A stretch of 64,000 bases of DNA from Caulobacter sp. (GTDB taxonomy: Bacteria; Pseudomonadota; Alphaproteobacteria; Caulobacterales; Caulobacteraceae), in the NCBI RefSeq assembly GCF_017744445.1, contig NZ_JAGIBH010000014.1, positions 62,001-126,000 on the forward strand. Reading direction: 5' to 3'. The notes beneath the pieces are model-generated. The model had not been told where the DNA came from and ran no database searches. It saw only the letters and a program-made list of their open reading frames with translations. This document shows positions 24,777-32,877 of the stretch, one piece after another; positions within the stretch are counted from its first letter, which is position 1, and every line of letters begins with the position of its first letter. The translations under genes were made by a program, and so were the position numbers.

Positions 24777-25235
24777 ATGACCAACAAGACGCCACGCCCC
24801 TATCCGCTGGATCAGCAAATCTGCTTCACGCTGTATGCGACCAGCATGGCGATCACTCGCGCCTACAAGCCGCTACTGGACGCGCTGGGCCTGACCTATC
24901 CGCAGTACCTGGTGCTGAACGTGCTGGGCGAAGCCCCTGAAAGCAAAGACGAAGGGGTCACCATCGGCGGCATCGCCGAGCGGCTGGACCTGGAGTCCAG
25001 CACCGTCACGCCGCTGGTCAAACGCCTGGAAGCCGCCGGCCTGGTCGCGCGGCGGCGTGGGCTCGAGGACGAGCGCCGGGTCGAGGTGACGATGACGGAA
25101 GCCGGCCGCGCCTTGCTGGGCCAGTCGGGATGCCTGAACGACACGCTGCTGGAGCGCTCCGGCATGGCCGGCGAGGACCTGGGGGCGCTGAACAAGCGGA
25201 TCCAGGCGCTGCACGAAGCGATCGTGCGGGAGTAA
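24777..25235 (+). CDS. ohrR: MarR family peroxide-sensing regulator, OhrR type
   Basis: A 152-residue winged-helix repressor. The start PLDQQICFTLYATSMAITRA with Cys near residue 16 and LGLTYPQYLVLNVL is the classical OhrR pattern; that cysteine is oxidised by organic hydroperoxides, releasing DNA. The wing (GLVARRRGLEDERRVEV) is intact. No ohr gene is present here; the divergent partner is a haloperoxidase-like hydrolase. Confidence 0.88.
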   Translation: MTNKTPRPYPLDQQICFTLYATSMAITRAYKPLLDALGLTYPQYLVLNVLGEAPESKDEGVTIGGIAERLDLESSTVTPLVKRLEAAGLVARRRGLEDERRVEVTMTEAGRALLGQSGCLNDTLLERSGMAGEDLGALNKRIQALHEAIVRE

Positions 25236-25254
25236 AGGCTAGCGTTGATAGATG

Positions 25255-25366
25255 CTCCCCCGCGATGCGGGGGAGCTGTCACGGAGTGACTGAGGGGGCT
25301 AGCTCGGCCTAATCAGCACGAGCCCCCTCCGGCCCTCTGGGCCACCTCCCCCGCATCGCGGGGGAG
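25255..25366. repeat. Intergenic inverted-repeat element, CTCCCCCGC type
   Basis: CTCCCCCGCGATGCGGGGGAG (21 bp; 25255-25275) is repeated inverted at 25346-25366, and each copy is a hairpin itself. Between them are further complementary stretches (GAGGGGGCT at about 25292-25300 against AGCCCCCTC at 25321-25329). It sits between two convergent genes and has no T-run, so it is not a standard terminator. Confidence 0.8.
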
Positions 25367-25373
25367 GATCTAG

Positions 25374-25856
25374 TTACAGCTGCTCCAGCAGGTACTCGGC
25401 CGACGAGACCTTGAACTGGCCGGCTTCTTCGATGTTCAGCTGGGTCACGACGCCGTCCTTGGCGATCAGCGAATAGCGCTGCGAGCGCTCGCCCATGCCG
25501 AACTTCGAACCGTCGAAATCCAGGCCGATCGTGCGGGTGAAGTCGCCGTTGCCGTCGGCCAGCAGCAGGACTTCGCCGTCGATGCCCTGGTCCTTGCCCC
25601 AGGCCTTCATCACGAAGACGTCGTTGACCGAGACGCAGGCGATCGTGTCGACGCCCTTGGCCTTCAGCTCGTCAGCCTTCTCCTTGAAGCCCGGCAGGTG
25701 CTTGGCCGAGCAGGTCGGGGTGAAAGCGCCGGGGACGGCGAACAGGGCGACGGTCTTGCCCTTGAAGATGTCGTCGGTGGTGAGCGGCGCCGGCCCTTCG
25801 GCCGTGCTGGTCATGAAAGTCGCCGCGGGCAGCGTGTCGCCAACCTTGATCGCCAT
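25374..25856 (-). CDS. Peroxiredoxin, Prx5 type
   Basis: A 160-residue thiol peroxidase with the peroxidatic Cys in PGAFTPTCS (about residue 49) and the conserved VNDVFVMKAWG segment of the Prx5/PMP20 group. The GMGERSQRYSLI region contains the active-site Arg. It reduces H2O2 and alkyl peroxides using glutathione/glutaredoxin or thioredoxin. No second resolving Cys is apparent near the C-terminus, which fits the 1-Cys or glutathione-dependent type. Confidence 0.93.
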   Translation of the reverse strand: MAIKVGDTLPAATFMTSTAEGPAPLTTDDIFKGKTVALFAVPGAFTPTCSAKHLPGFKEKADELKAKGVDTIACVSVNDVFVMKAWGKDQGIDGEVLLLADGNGDFTRTIGLDFDGSKFGMGERSQRYSLIAKDGVVTQLNIEEAGQFKVSSAEYLLEQL

Positions 25857-25985
25857 GGGCGGTGTTTCCTCGTGTGTGCGATTGAATTGCGCCTGATCGC
25901 ATATCCCTCGCCGGGGCGGTCGCCAAGCACGCTTTCATAACGCGTACGACTTGAAACCGTCACACCGAAAGCCAATGCTCCATCC

Positions 25986-26576
25986 ATGGCCAACTTCATC
26001 GAAGAAGACGAAGACGCGGACTTCCTGACGGGACGCCTGCTCGTGGCGATGCCAGGGATCGAGGATCCCAGGTTCGAGCGCACGGTCCTCTACCTGTGCG
26101 CCCACGACGAGGAGCAGGCCATGGGCCTGGCCGTGAACCGGCCGGTCGACGGCCTGACCGTCTATGAGCTGCTGGACCGGCTGGGCGTGAAGTCCGACAT
26201 CCAGGCGCCGGGTGACCTCGTCCTGCTAGGCGGGCCGATCGAGCGCGAGCGGGGTTTCGTGCTGCACACCGACGACTTCAACTCGCCGGACTCGACCCTG
26301 CCGGTCGCCGACGGCCTGGGCCTGACCGCCACCCGCGACGTGCTGGACGCCATGGCCAGCCGCATGCGCCGGCCGCGCAAGGCGATCCTGGCCCTAGGCT
26401 ATGCCGGCTGGGGTCCGGGCCAGCTGGAGCAGGAGCTGCGCGACAACATCTGGCTGATCTGCGACGCCGACGAAGGCATCGTGTTCGACGAGGACCACGA
26501 GCACAAATGGACCCGCGCCCTGGCCAAGCTGGGGATCACCGCCGACCACCTGTCGGCGACGGCGGGCAGCGCGTAG
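25986..26576 (+). CDS. YqgE/AlgH family protein (UPF0301)
   Basis: A 196-residue protein with LTGRLLVAMPGIEDPRF, YLCAHDEEQAMGL, NRPV and GYAGWGPGQLEQEL, the conserved UPF0301 blocks. The function of this widespread family is unsettled. The stop codon lies one base from the stop of the convergent pdeA gene. Confidence 0.93.
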   Translation: MANFIEEDEDADFLTGRLLVAMPGIEDPRFERTVLYLCAHDEEQAMGLAVNRPVDGLTVYELLDRLGVKSDIQAPGDLVLLGGPIERERGFVLHTDDFNSPDSTLPVADGLGLTATRDVLDAMASRMRRPRKAILALGYAGWGPGQLEQELRDNIWLICDADEGIVFDEDHEHKWTRALAKLGITADHLSATAGSA

Positions 26577-26577
26577 A

Positions 26578-28245
26578 TCAGCCCCGCGCCTTCACCGGCG
26601 CGGCGCCGTCCACATAGGCCTCGTTCAGATAGACCTCGGCTTCCTGCGGCGACAGGGCCGGCGCGTAGCCGAAGCCCTGGCCGTAGTCGCAGCCCAGCGA
26701 CTGCAGGGCGCGGGCCATCTCGGCGTTCTCGACGCCTTCGGCGACGACTTCCAGGTCCAGGTCCTGGCCCAGCTTGACGACCGAACGGACGATCTTGGCC
26801 GAGCCGGCGTTGCCGCCCATGGTGCGGACGAAGTAGCGGTCGATCTTCAGCGTGTCGAACGGCAGGCGCGTCAGGTACGACAGCGACGAGAAGCCGGTGC
26901 CGAAGTCGTCCAGCGCCAGGCCGGCGCCCGCGTCGCGCAGGGTCTTCAGGATCACGGCGGCCCGCTCGGGATCGCGCATGATGTCGCTTTCGGTGACTTC
27001 CAGCTTCAGGGCGCCGCGCGGCAGGCGGTTGACGCGCAGGGTCTCGGCCACGTCGGCGACCAGGCCCGGACGATCGATCTCGCCGGTCGAGAGGTTCACG
27101 CTGACGGTCAGGGCGCCCATCGCCGGGTGCGCGTCACGCCAGGTGGCCAGCTGCTTGGCGGCCGTGTGCATCATGTGCGCGCCCAGCTCGCTCATCAGCC
27201 CCATCTCTTCGATCAGGGGGAGGAACTCGTCGGGCGGCAGCATGCCGCGGCGCGGATGGATCCAGCGGGCCAGGGCCTCGAAGCCCGACAGCGCGCCGGT
27301 CGACAGGCGCACCACGGGCTGGAAGTAGGGCATGATCTCGCCACGGGCGATGGCGCCGCGCAGGTCGGCCTCCAGCGCCAGGCGCGAGAGGCCGTCGGTC
27401 TCCATCGAGCGGCCGTAAGCCGCGGCCCCACCCCGCCCGGCGGCGGCGGCGGCCTCGACGGCCAGCTCGGCGCGACGGATCAGTTCGCAGGCGTCCGGCG
27501 CGTCCAGGCCGCCCTCGGCCGAGACCGCGCCGACCGACAGCGTCGGGTGGATGTCGAAGCCCGCCACGCGCAGCGGCTGCTCCAGCGCCGAGCGCAGCAT
27601 CTCGGCCGGCTCATAGCCCTGCGGCTCGCATAGCACGGCGAACTCGTCCTCGCCGATGCGGCCCAGCAGGGCGTCGGACGGGAAGGCGGCGGCCAGGCGC
27701 GAGCCCAGCGCGGCCAGGACGAGGTCGGCGCGCTCGTGGCCCAGGGCCTCGTTCAGGCGGCGCAGGCGGTCCAGGTCGGCGACGACCAGCTCGTGCATGC
27801 CGTCCTGGCCCAGGCGCTCACGGGCGCGGGCGACGAAGCTGCGACGGTCCAGCAGGCCCGTGAGCTCGTCACGCTCGGAGGCGGTGAATTTCGTTTCGGG
27901 GGCGACGACGCCAGCGGCGCGAACGCCCTCCTCCAGCCATACGCCCCGCCACAGGCAGGTGTCGCCGCCGCGCACGCGGAAGCGGGCAACCACTTCGCAG
28001 CCGGGTTCACGAACCTTGAGGACTTCCTCGGCCTGGGCGCGGTCCTGCGGCAGGGCCAAGGCGCGGAAGGCGGCGGAGGAGCATTCCGGGGCCAGCGGCC
28101 CCAGGCCCAGGGCGCGCGCCGCGCCGTTCAGGCGCAGGCGGTCGGCTTCGGGCTCCCAGATCCACAGCGCGACATCGGCCCCGCCCAACGCTTCCAGCGT
28201 GGCGGTGGTGTCCCAGATGCGTCGCTCACCGGTGCGAAAAGACAT
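26578..28245 (-). CDS. pdeA: Cyclic-di-GMP phosphodiesterase with GEDEF and EAL domains, PdeA-like
   Basis: About 555 residues: a PAS-like N-terminus (about 1-115), a degenerate GGDEF domain (120-280) with GEDEF at 198-202, and an EAL domain (about 300-550) with GFEALARW, SVNLS, TESDIM, DDFGTGFSSLSYL and KIDRYFVR intact. Caulobacter PdeA (CC3396) has this layout; its GEDEF domain does not cyclise GTP but binds it and stimulates the EAL phosphodiesterase. The C-terminus ends in Arg-Gly, as I recall for the ClpX-recognised end of PdeA. The ATG at 28245 is preferred over an upstream one inside the acetyltransferase gene. Confidence 0.87.
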   Translation of the reverse strand: MSFRTGERRIWDTTATLEALGGADVALWIWEPEADRLRLNGAARALGLGPLAPECSSAAFRALALPQDRAQAEEVLKVREPGCEVVARFRVRGGDTCLWRGVWLEEGVRAAGVVAPETKFTASERDELTGLLDRRSFVARARERLGQDGMHELVVADLDRLRRLNEALGHERADLVLAALGSRLAAAFPSDALLGRIGEDEFAVLCEPQGYEPAEMLRSALEQPLRVAGFDIHPTLSVGAVSAEGGLDAPDACELIRRAELAVEAAAAAGRGGAAAYGRSMETDGLSRLALEADLRGAIARGEIMPYFQPVVRLSTGALSGFEALARWIHPRRGMLPPDEFLPLIEEMGLMSELGAHMMHTAAKQLATWRDAHPAMGALTVSVNLSTGEIDRPGLVADVAETLRVNRLPRGALKLEVTESDIMRDPERAAVILKTLRDAGAGLALDDFGTGFSSLSYLTRLPFDTLKIDRYFVRTMGGNAGSAKIVRSVVKLGQDLDLEVVAEGVENAEMARALQSLGCDYGQGFGYAPALSPQEAEVYLNEAYVDGAAPVKARG

Positions 28246-28277
28246 GCCCGTCCCAAACTCTCGGCCGGGGCCACCCG

Positions 28278-28856
28278 CTACTCGGGCGCGACCATGCCGA
28301 ACAGACGATGATCTCGCCAACCGCCGTTAATTTTCAAATAAGCGGGCGCATATCCCTCTTCAGAAAAGCCACATTTCAGCAAAAGCGCGGCCGAAGCGTG
28401 GTTTTCCGGCATGCATGCGGCCTCAAGTCTGTGCAGGCCAAGACCGGTGAAAGCAAAGCGGATCAAGGTCTGCACGGCGTCGCGCATGTGACCTTGGCGG
28501 GTATAGGGCTGGCCGATCCAGTAGCCGACCGAGCCGGTCTGGGCGACACCACGTCGCACGTGGAAAAGCCGCACGGCGCCGATCAGGGCGTGGTCCTCGC
28601 GGCGGAAGATGAAAAACGGATAGGCCTCGCCTAGTTCCAGCTCGCGGGCATAGGCCGACAGGCGGGCGCGGAAGGCGGCGCGGGTCAGGTCGTGCTCGGG
28701 CCAGGTCGGCTCCCAGGGTTCCAGGAACGGCCGAGACTTGGCGCGCAGGGCCGCCCAGGCTCGGTGGTCGCCCGGACGCGGCGGCCGCAGATAGACAGCG
28801 CTGCCCTCCAGCTGGAGGCGGGGACGGGTTTTCAGGAACGGCAGCAGAGCATTCAC
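28278..28856 (-). CDS. GNAT acetyltransferase, RimJ/RimL type
   Basis: A 192-residue N-acetyltransferase with LRPPRPGDHRAWAALR, GSVGYWIGQPYTRQGHM (acetyl-CoA loop) and LHRLEAACMPENHAS, matching ribosomal-protein alanine acetyltransferases such as RimJ. It lies 17 bp after the M16 peptidase and 32 bp before pdeA, suggesting one transcript. Substrate not defined. Confidence 0.9.
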   Translation of the reverse strand: MNALLPFLKTRPRLQLEGSAVYLRPPRPGDHRAWAALRAKSRPFLEPWEPTWPEHDLTRAAFRARLSAYARELELGEAYPFFIFRREDHALIGAVRLFHVRRGVAQTGSVGYWIGQPYTRQGHMRDAVQTLIRFAFTGLGLHRLEAACMPENHASAALLLKCGFSEEGYAPAYLKINGGWRDHRLFGMVAPE

Positions 28857-28873
28857 GGCCGAACCCTCGATCC

Positions 28874-30133
28874 CTAGGCCAGAGCCTTGGAGAACGCCTC
28901 ACCGGCCTTCAGGGCCGACTTGGCGCCCAGCACGGCGGTGGCGGCCTGGCCGGACAGCAGGCGCTGGCCCAGGCGGGCGACGTCGGCGGGGGTGACCGCA
29001 TCGACCTCGGCGGCCAGTTCCGACGGCGGATACAGGCGGTCGAACAGCAGGACCTGCCCGGCCCCCTGCTCGGCGCGGGCCAGGGGCTGCTCGCGGGCCA
29101 TGAACATGTGGGCCTTCAGCTGGGCCTTGGCGCGGGCCAGCTCGGCGTCGTCGATCTTGGACGCCAGCTTGACCAGCTCCTCGGCGCAGACCTTGGCGGT
29201 CTCGACCGCGTCGCCAGCCGCGCAGCCGACATAGATGCCCAGCGCGCCGTGGTCGGCATAGGTGTCGGCATAGGCGTCGATATTGTAGGCGAGACCCCGC
29301 TTCTCGCGGGCTTCCTGGAAGAGGCGCGAGGACATGCCGCCGCCCAGGGTCTCGGCGAAGATGCGCAGGGCGAAATAGTCGTCGTGGCGCGAGCCGCAGG
29401 CCGGCAGCATGAACACCAGGTGCGCCTGCTCCAGTTTGCGAGCCTCGGCTTGCGGACCCCCGATGAAGGTCGCGGGATCCGGCACGGCCGCGCCCGGCGT
29501 CGCCGGGAGGTCGCCGAAGGCGCGCTCGGCGGCGGCCATAAGCTCGGCTTCATCCACCGCGCCCGTGGCGCTGACCACCAGGCGGTCGGCGGCGTAGAGC
29601 TGGGCGCGCCAGTCCGACAGGGCCTCGACGCTGGCGGCGTCGACGGTCTCGTCGTTGCCCAGGATCGGACGCCCCACCGGGTGGTCGCCCCAGCTGGCGC
29701 GCTGGATCAGGTCGAAGACATAGTCGTCGGGCGCGTCGGCGGCCTCGGCGATCTCCTGCTTCACCACCTGCTTTTCGCGGGTCAGGTCGGCGGGATCGAA
29801 GGTCGGCCGGCGCAGGAGGTCGGCGATGACGTCCATGCCCAGGTCCAGGCCGCCCTTCAGCGCGCGGACCTGGAAGCTGGTGCGCTCGTAACCGGTGGCG
29901 GCGTTGATCGAGCCGCCCTGGTTCTCGATCACCTCGACGATGTCGCGGGCCGAGCGGCCGCCCGCGCCCTTGAACACCATGTGTTCCAGCAGGTGCGACC
30001 AGCCCGAGCGCGCCGGGTCCTCATAGGCCGCCCCGCGTCCCGCCACGACCGTCAGGGCCAGGGTTTCAAGGCCCGGCATCGGGTCGCAGACGACGCGGAC
30101 GCCGTTGGGGAGGGTGCGGAGAGTGGTCGTCAT
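28874..30133 (-). CDS. M16 family zinc peptidase
   Basis: A 419-residue single-unit peptidase with the inverted zinc motif HLLEH (HxxEH) near residue 48 and the downstream Glu in QEIAEA (about 125). The C-terminal half (SSRLFQEAREKRGLAYNI) carries the Arg/Tyr motif of processing-peptidase relatives. It resembles the bacterial ancestor of the mitochondrial processing peptidase beta subunit. Together with thrC upstream, this order is common in alphaproteobacteria. Confidence 0.92.
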   Translation of the reverse strand: MTTTLRTLPNGVRVVCDPMPGLETLALTVVAGRGAAYEDPARSGWSHLLEHMVFKGAGGRSARDIVEVIENQGGSINAATGYERTSFQVRALKGGLDLGMDVIADLLRRPTFDPADLTREKQVVKQEIAEAADAPDDYVFDLIQRASWGDHPVGRPILGNDETVDAASVEALSDWRAQLYAADRLVVSATGAVDEAELMAAAERAFGDLPATPGAAVPDPATFIGGPQAEARKLEQAHLVFMLPACGSRHDDYFALRIFAETLGGGMSSRLFQEAREKRGLAYNIDAYADTYADHGALGIYVGCAAGDAVETAKVCAEELVKLASKIDDAELARAKAQLKAHMFMAREQPLARAEQGAGQVLLFDRLYPPSELAAEVDAVTPADVARLGQRLLSGQAATAVLGAKSALKAGEAFSKALA

Positions 30134-30179
30134 GTGGCGGGGTATCTAGGCGCTCGCGCGCCTAAACACTAGTCCCGCC

Positions 30180-31577
30180 TCAGGTATTGGCCGCGAAGGT
30201 CCGCACGAACGCCTTCACCGACGCGCCGTCGGCGGGCAGGCGCTCGAACTTCTCCGGCTTCTTGGAGAGGTCGGGCGTCGCGCGCGGCGTGCTGGGCAGC
30301 AGGCCTGTGGCCGCCTGGACGGCTTCCGGGAACTTGGCCGGGTGCGCGGTCGACAGCACCACGACCGGGACGTTGGCCGGGACGTCCACGCCCTGCGCGG
30401 CGGCGAGGCCGACGGCGGTGTGCGGGTCGATGACCTCGCCGGTCTCGTTCAGGGTCGAGAGCATGGTCTTGGCGGTGTCGGCCTCGCTGACCGACGCGCC
30501 GCGGAACAGCTCCCGCATCCAGGTATGGGCGCCCGGCGGGATGTCCAGCAGCCCCGTGGCGGCGAAGGCGCGGAAGGCCCGGTCGGTCTCGGCGCCATCA
30601 CGACGGACGGCTTCGAAGTACAGGCGCTCGAAGTTGGACGCGACCTGGATGTCCATGGCCGGGCTCTGGGTGGCGGCCAGGGCGCCGCGCGAATAACGAC
30701 CGGTCTCCATGGCGCGGGCCAGGATGTCGTTGGAATTGGTGGCGGCGGTCACCGAATGGATCGGCAGGCCCAGCTTCTTGGCCACGAAGGCGGCATAGGC
30801 ATCGCCGAAATTACCCGTCGGCACCACGAAGGCTGTTTCCCGCTCGGGCGCGCCCAGGGCGACGGCCGAGGTGAAGTAGTAGACGCTCTGGGCCGCGATC
30901 CGCGCCCAGTTGATCGAGTTGACGCCCGACAGGTCCACCGCATGGCGGAACTGGTCGTCCTGGAAGGCCTGCTTGACGATGGCCTGGCAGTCGTCGAACG
31001 AGCCCAGGATCGAGACGCAGGCGACGTTGCTATCAACAGCCGTGGTCATGAACCGGCGCTGCACCTCGCTGATGCGGCCTTCCGGGAAGAGCGCGACGAT
31101 GCGGGCGTTCTTGCGGCCCCGGAACGCCTCGACGGCCGCGCCGCCGGTGTCACCCGAGGTGGCGCAGATGATGGTCATCTTCCGCGACTGACGCTCCAGC
31201 ACGTAGTCGTACAGGCGGCCCAGCAGCTGCATGGCGACGTCCTTGAACGCCAGGGTCGGGCCGTGGAACAGCTCCAGCAGGTAGCGGTTCGAGGTGAGTT
31301 GCTTGACGGGCGTGACGGCCGTGTGGGCGAAGCTGGCATAGGCCTCCTCGCACATGTGGGCGAGGTCGTCCTTGGGGATGTCGTCGCCGACGAACTTGCC
31401 GACCACGGTGGCGGCCACCTGGGCATAGGGCTTGCCCGCGAAGCCGGCGATCTCGGCCTTCGTGAAGCTGGGCCACTCGGAGGGCACGTACAGGCCGCCG
31501 TCGGGGGCCAGGCCGGCCAGCACCGCATCCAGGAAGCCGATGGACGCGGACTGGCCGCGGGTCGACACGTAGCGCAT
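30180..31577 (-). CDS. thrC: Threonine synthase
   Basis: A 465-residue PLP enzyme converting O-phosphohomoserine to threonine. It starts YVSTRGQSASIGFLDAVLAG. The PLP lysine lies in HGPTLAFKDVAMQ, and ATSGDTGGAAVEAF binds the phosphate. The ATG at 31577 overlaps the SURF1 stop by one base (TGATG); a more upstream frame start is within SURF1 and unlikely. Confidence 0.95.
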   Translation of the reverse strand: MRYVSTRGQSASIGFLDAVLAGLAPDGGLYVPSEWPSFTKAEIAGFAGKPYAQVAATVVGKFVGDDIPKDDLAHMCEEAYASFAHTAVTPVKQLTSNRYLLELFHGPTLAFKDVAMQLLGRLYDYVLERQSRKMTIICATSGDTGGAAVEAFRGRKNARIVALFPEGRISEVQRRFMTTAVDSNVACVSILGSFDDCQAIVKQAFQDDQFRHAVDLSGVNSINWARIAAQSVYYFTSAVALGAPERETAFVVPTGNFGDAYAAFVAKKLGLPIHSVTAATNSNDILARAMETGRYSRGALAATQSPAMDIQVASNFERLYFEAVRRDGAETDRAFRAFAATGLLDIPPGAHTWMRELFRGASVSEADTAKTMLSTLNETGEVIDPHTAVGLAAAQGVDVPANVPVVVLSTAHPAKFPEAVQAATGLLPSTPRATPDLSKKPEKFERLPADGASVKAFVRTFAANT

Positions 31578-32272
31578 CAGGGTCTCAATCTCCGCCAGAG
31601 CATGGCGGCATAGATAAACAGCAAGGTTACGGCAAGACCGAACCACGTCAGAGCGTATTCCAGGTGCCGATTGGAAATTTCTGCCGGCAACGGCGCGGGG
31701 GTGATTCCGTCGACCTTCGGGGCCGTGGCCTCGGCCATCAGGACATAGGTCGAGGGCCGCTCGCCGAGCGCCGTCTCGATCAGATGGCGGCGCTCGTCAC
31801 CGCCCATGTGGGCGACATCGGCCAGAACCCCGACGATGTGCTCCGGCGGGACGAAGGCGCGCTGGCCGCCCGTCGGCTGGCCGGTCAGGGCGTCGACCAC
31901 GCCCAGATCCGCCAGGATCGCGCCGTTCGCCGCGCCGCCGCCCAGCCCGCAGACCACCTGCGCCCGCCAGACAATGTCGCCGTCGCGCACGCCATAGACC
32001 AGCGGCAGGTCCGTGCGAGCCGGCGCGGGCGCGCAGTCGGTCTCGACGCGGGTCCAGGAGACGTCCTCGCCGCGCGCCGCGGCGGCCAGCACCGGCGCCA
32101 GCGGCACGGCGGGCGCGGCCTTCAGTTTGTCCAGCCGCGCCAGCAGGCTTTCCTTCCAGTGCAGACGCTGGACCTGCCAGGAGCCGAGGCCGCACAGTAT
32201 GGCGAACGAAATCCCGACGGCGACCGTCAGGCCGATCGGGAAGCCGGGTTTCTTGACTTGAGCCTCAGACAT
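31577..32272 (-). CDS. SURF1 family cytochrome oxidase assembly protein
   Basis: A 231-residue inner-membrane protein with one helix at each end (GLTVAVGISFAILCGLGSWQ and YALTWFGLAVTLLFIYA) and a periplasmic domain between. GSWQVQRLHWK and the final NRHLEYALTWFGLA are SURF1 signatures. It helps insert haem a into subunit I of the aa3 oxidase, whose genes lie just upstream. Confidence 0.93.
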   Translation of the reverse strand: MSEAQVKKPGFPIGLTVAVGISFAILCGLGSWQVQRLHWKESLLARLDKLKAAPAVPLAPVLAAAARGEDVSWTRVETDCAPAPARTDLPLVYGVRDGDIVWRAQVVCGLGGGAANGAILADLGVVDALTGQPTGGQRAFVPPEHIVGVLADVAHMGGDERRHLIETALGERPSTYVLMAEATAPKVDGITPAPLPAEISNRHLEYALTWFGLAVTLLFIYAAMLWRRLRP

Positions 32273-32627
32273 CGGCGCGCCCCGCTTCCGAGGCCTTCTG
32301 GGCGATCTGGGCGGCCACCATCAGGCCCTTGGCCGGGCGCATCAGGCCCAGGGCGATGACCAGCACCGCCGGCAACCAGACGATCAGCAGCAGCCAGACC
32401 GGCCAGTTCCAGGCGAACATCGAAAACAGCGCCCCGAACGCGCAGACCGTGCCGGCGATCAGGATCACGAAGGTCGCCGCGCCGTCGCCGGTCTCGAACT
32501 TGCCCAGCTCGAAGCCACAGGCCTCGCATTGGCGCGAGACCTTCAAGAAGCCCTCGAACAGATAGCCCTCGCCGCAGTGGGGGCACAGGCCGCGCGCGCC
32601 GGCGGCGTAGGGGTTGGTCTTGGTCAT
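32265..32627 (-). CDS. DUF983 family zinc-ribbon membrane protein
   Basis: A 120-residue protein: a four-cysteine zinc ribbon (CPHCGEG and CEACGFE), then two transmembrane helices. DUF983 genes commonly accompany alphaproteobacterial oxidase clusters; the precise role is unknown. It overlaps the start of SURF1 by 8 bp. Confidence 0.9.
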   Translation of the reverse strand: MTKTNPYAAGARGLCPHCGEGYLFEGFLKVSRQCEACGFELGKFETGDGAATFVILIAGTVCAFGALFSMFAWNWPVWLLLIVWLPAVLVIALGLMRPAKGLMVAAQIAQKASEAGRADV

Positions 32628-32668
32628 GCTTCAGTACGTCCGGACAAGGCCCTATCCCCAACAGTGTC

Positions 32669-32778
32669 TTCCTCGCCCTTGTGGCGAGGACCCATGGTGC
32701 GGCGGCTCTGCGGCGCTCCAATGGTCAAAGTCGGTTCGGCTGAACCATGGGCCCTAGGCACAAGGCCTAGGAAAGCAG
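32669..32778. repeat. Bipartite palindromic element, copy C
   Basis: The left hairpin (32671-32689) is CCTCGCC-CTTGT-GGCGAGG, and the right one (32753-32771, inverted) is CCTAGGC-CTTGT-GCCTAGG. Both are flanked by CCATGGG-type sequence (32691-32697, 32745-32751). The left stem differs from the family sequence at two base pairs, both compensated. It lies in the leader of DUF983, downstream of the ctaE terminator. Confidence 0.82.
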
Positions 32779-32830
32779 TGATGTTTCGGGCTCGAATTCA
32801 AACCTCAGTCCACCGCCCTGAAACGAAAAA

Positions 32831-32865
32831 GGCCCGGAACGCTGGTCTGCGTTCCGGGCCCCTCT
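32831..32865 (-). terminator. Rho-independent terminator after ctaE
   Basis: On the minus strand a 12-bp perfect stem (32831-32842 with 32849-32860; 6-nt loop) is followed by TTTTTCGTTT just past 32831. It lies 18 bp beyond the ctaE stop and so separates the oxidase operon from DUF983-SURF1-thrC. Confidence 0.85.
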
Positions 32866-32877
32866 GGATCTTTGGAT

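Noticed and set aside
25255..25366. The GC-rich palindromes as rho-independent terminators
   Set aside because: No T-run follows either arm on either strand, so I call them repeats only.
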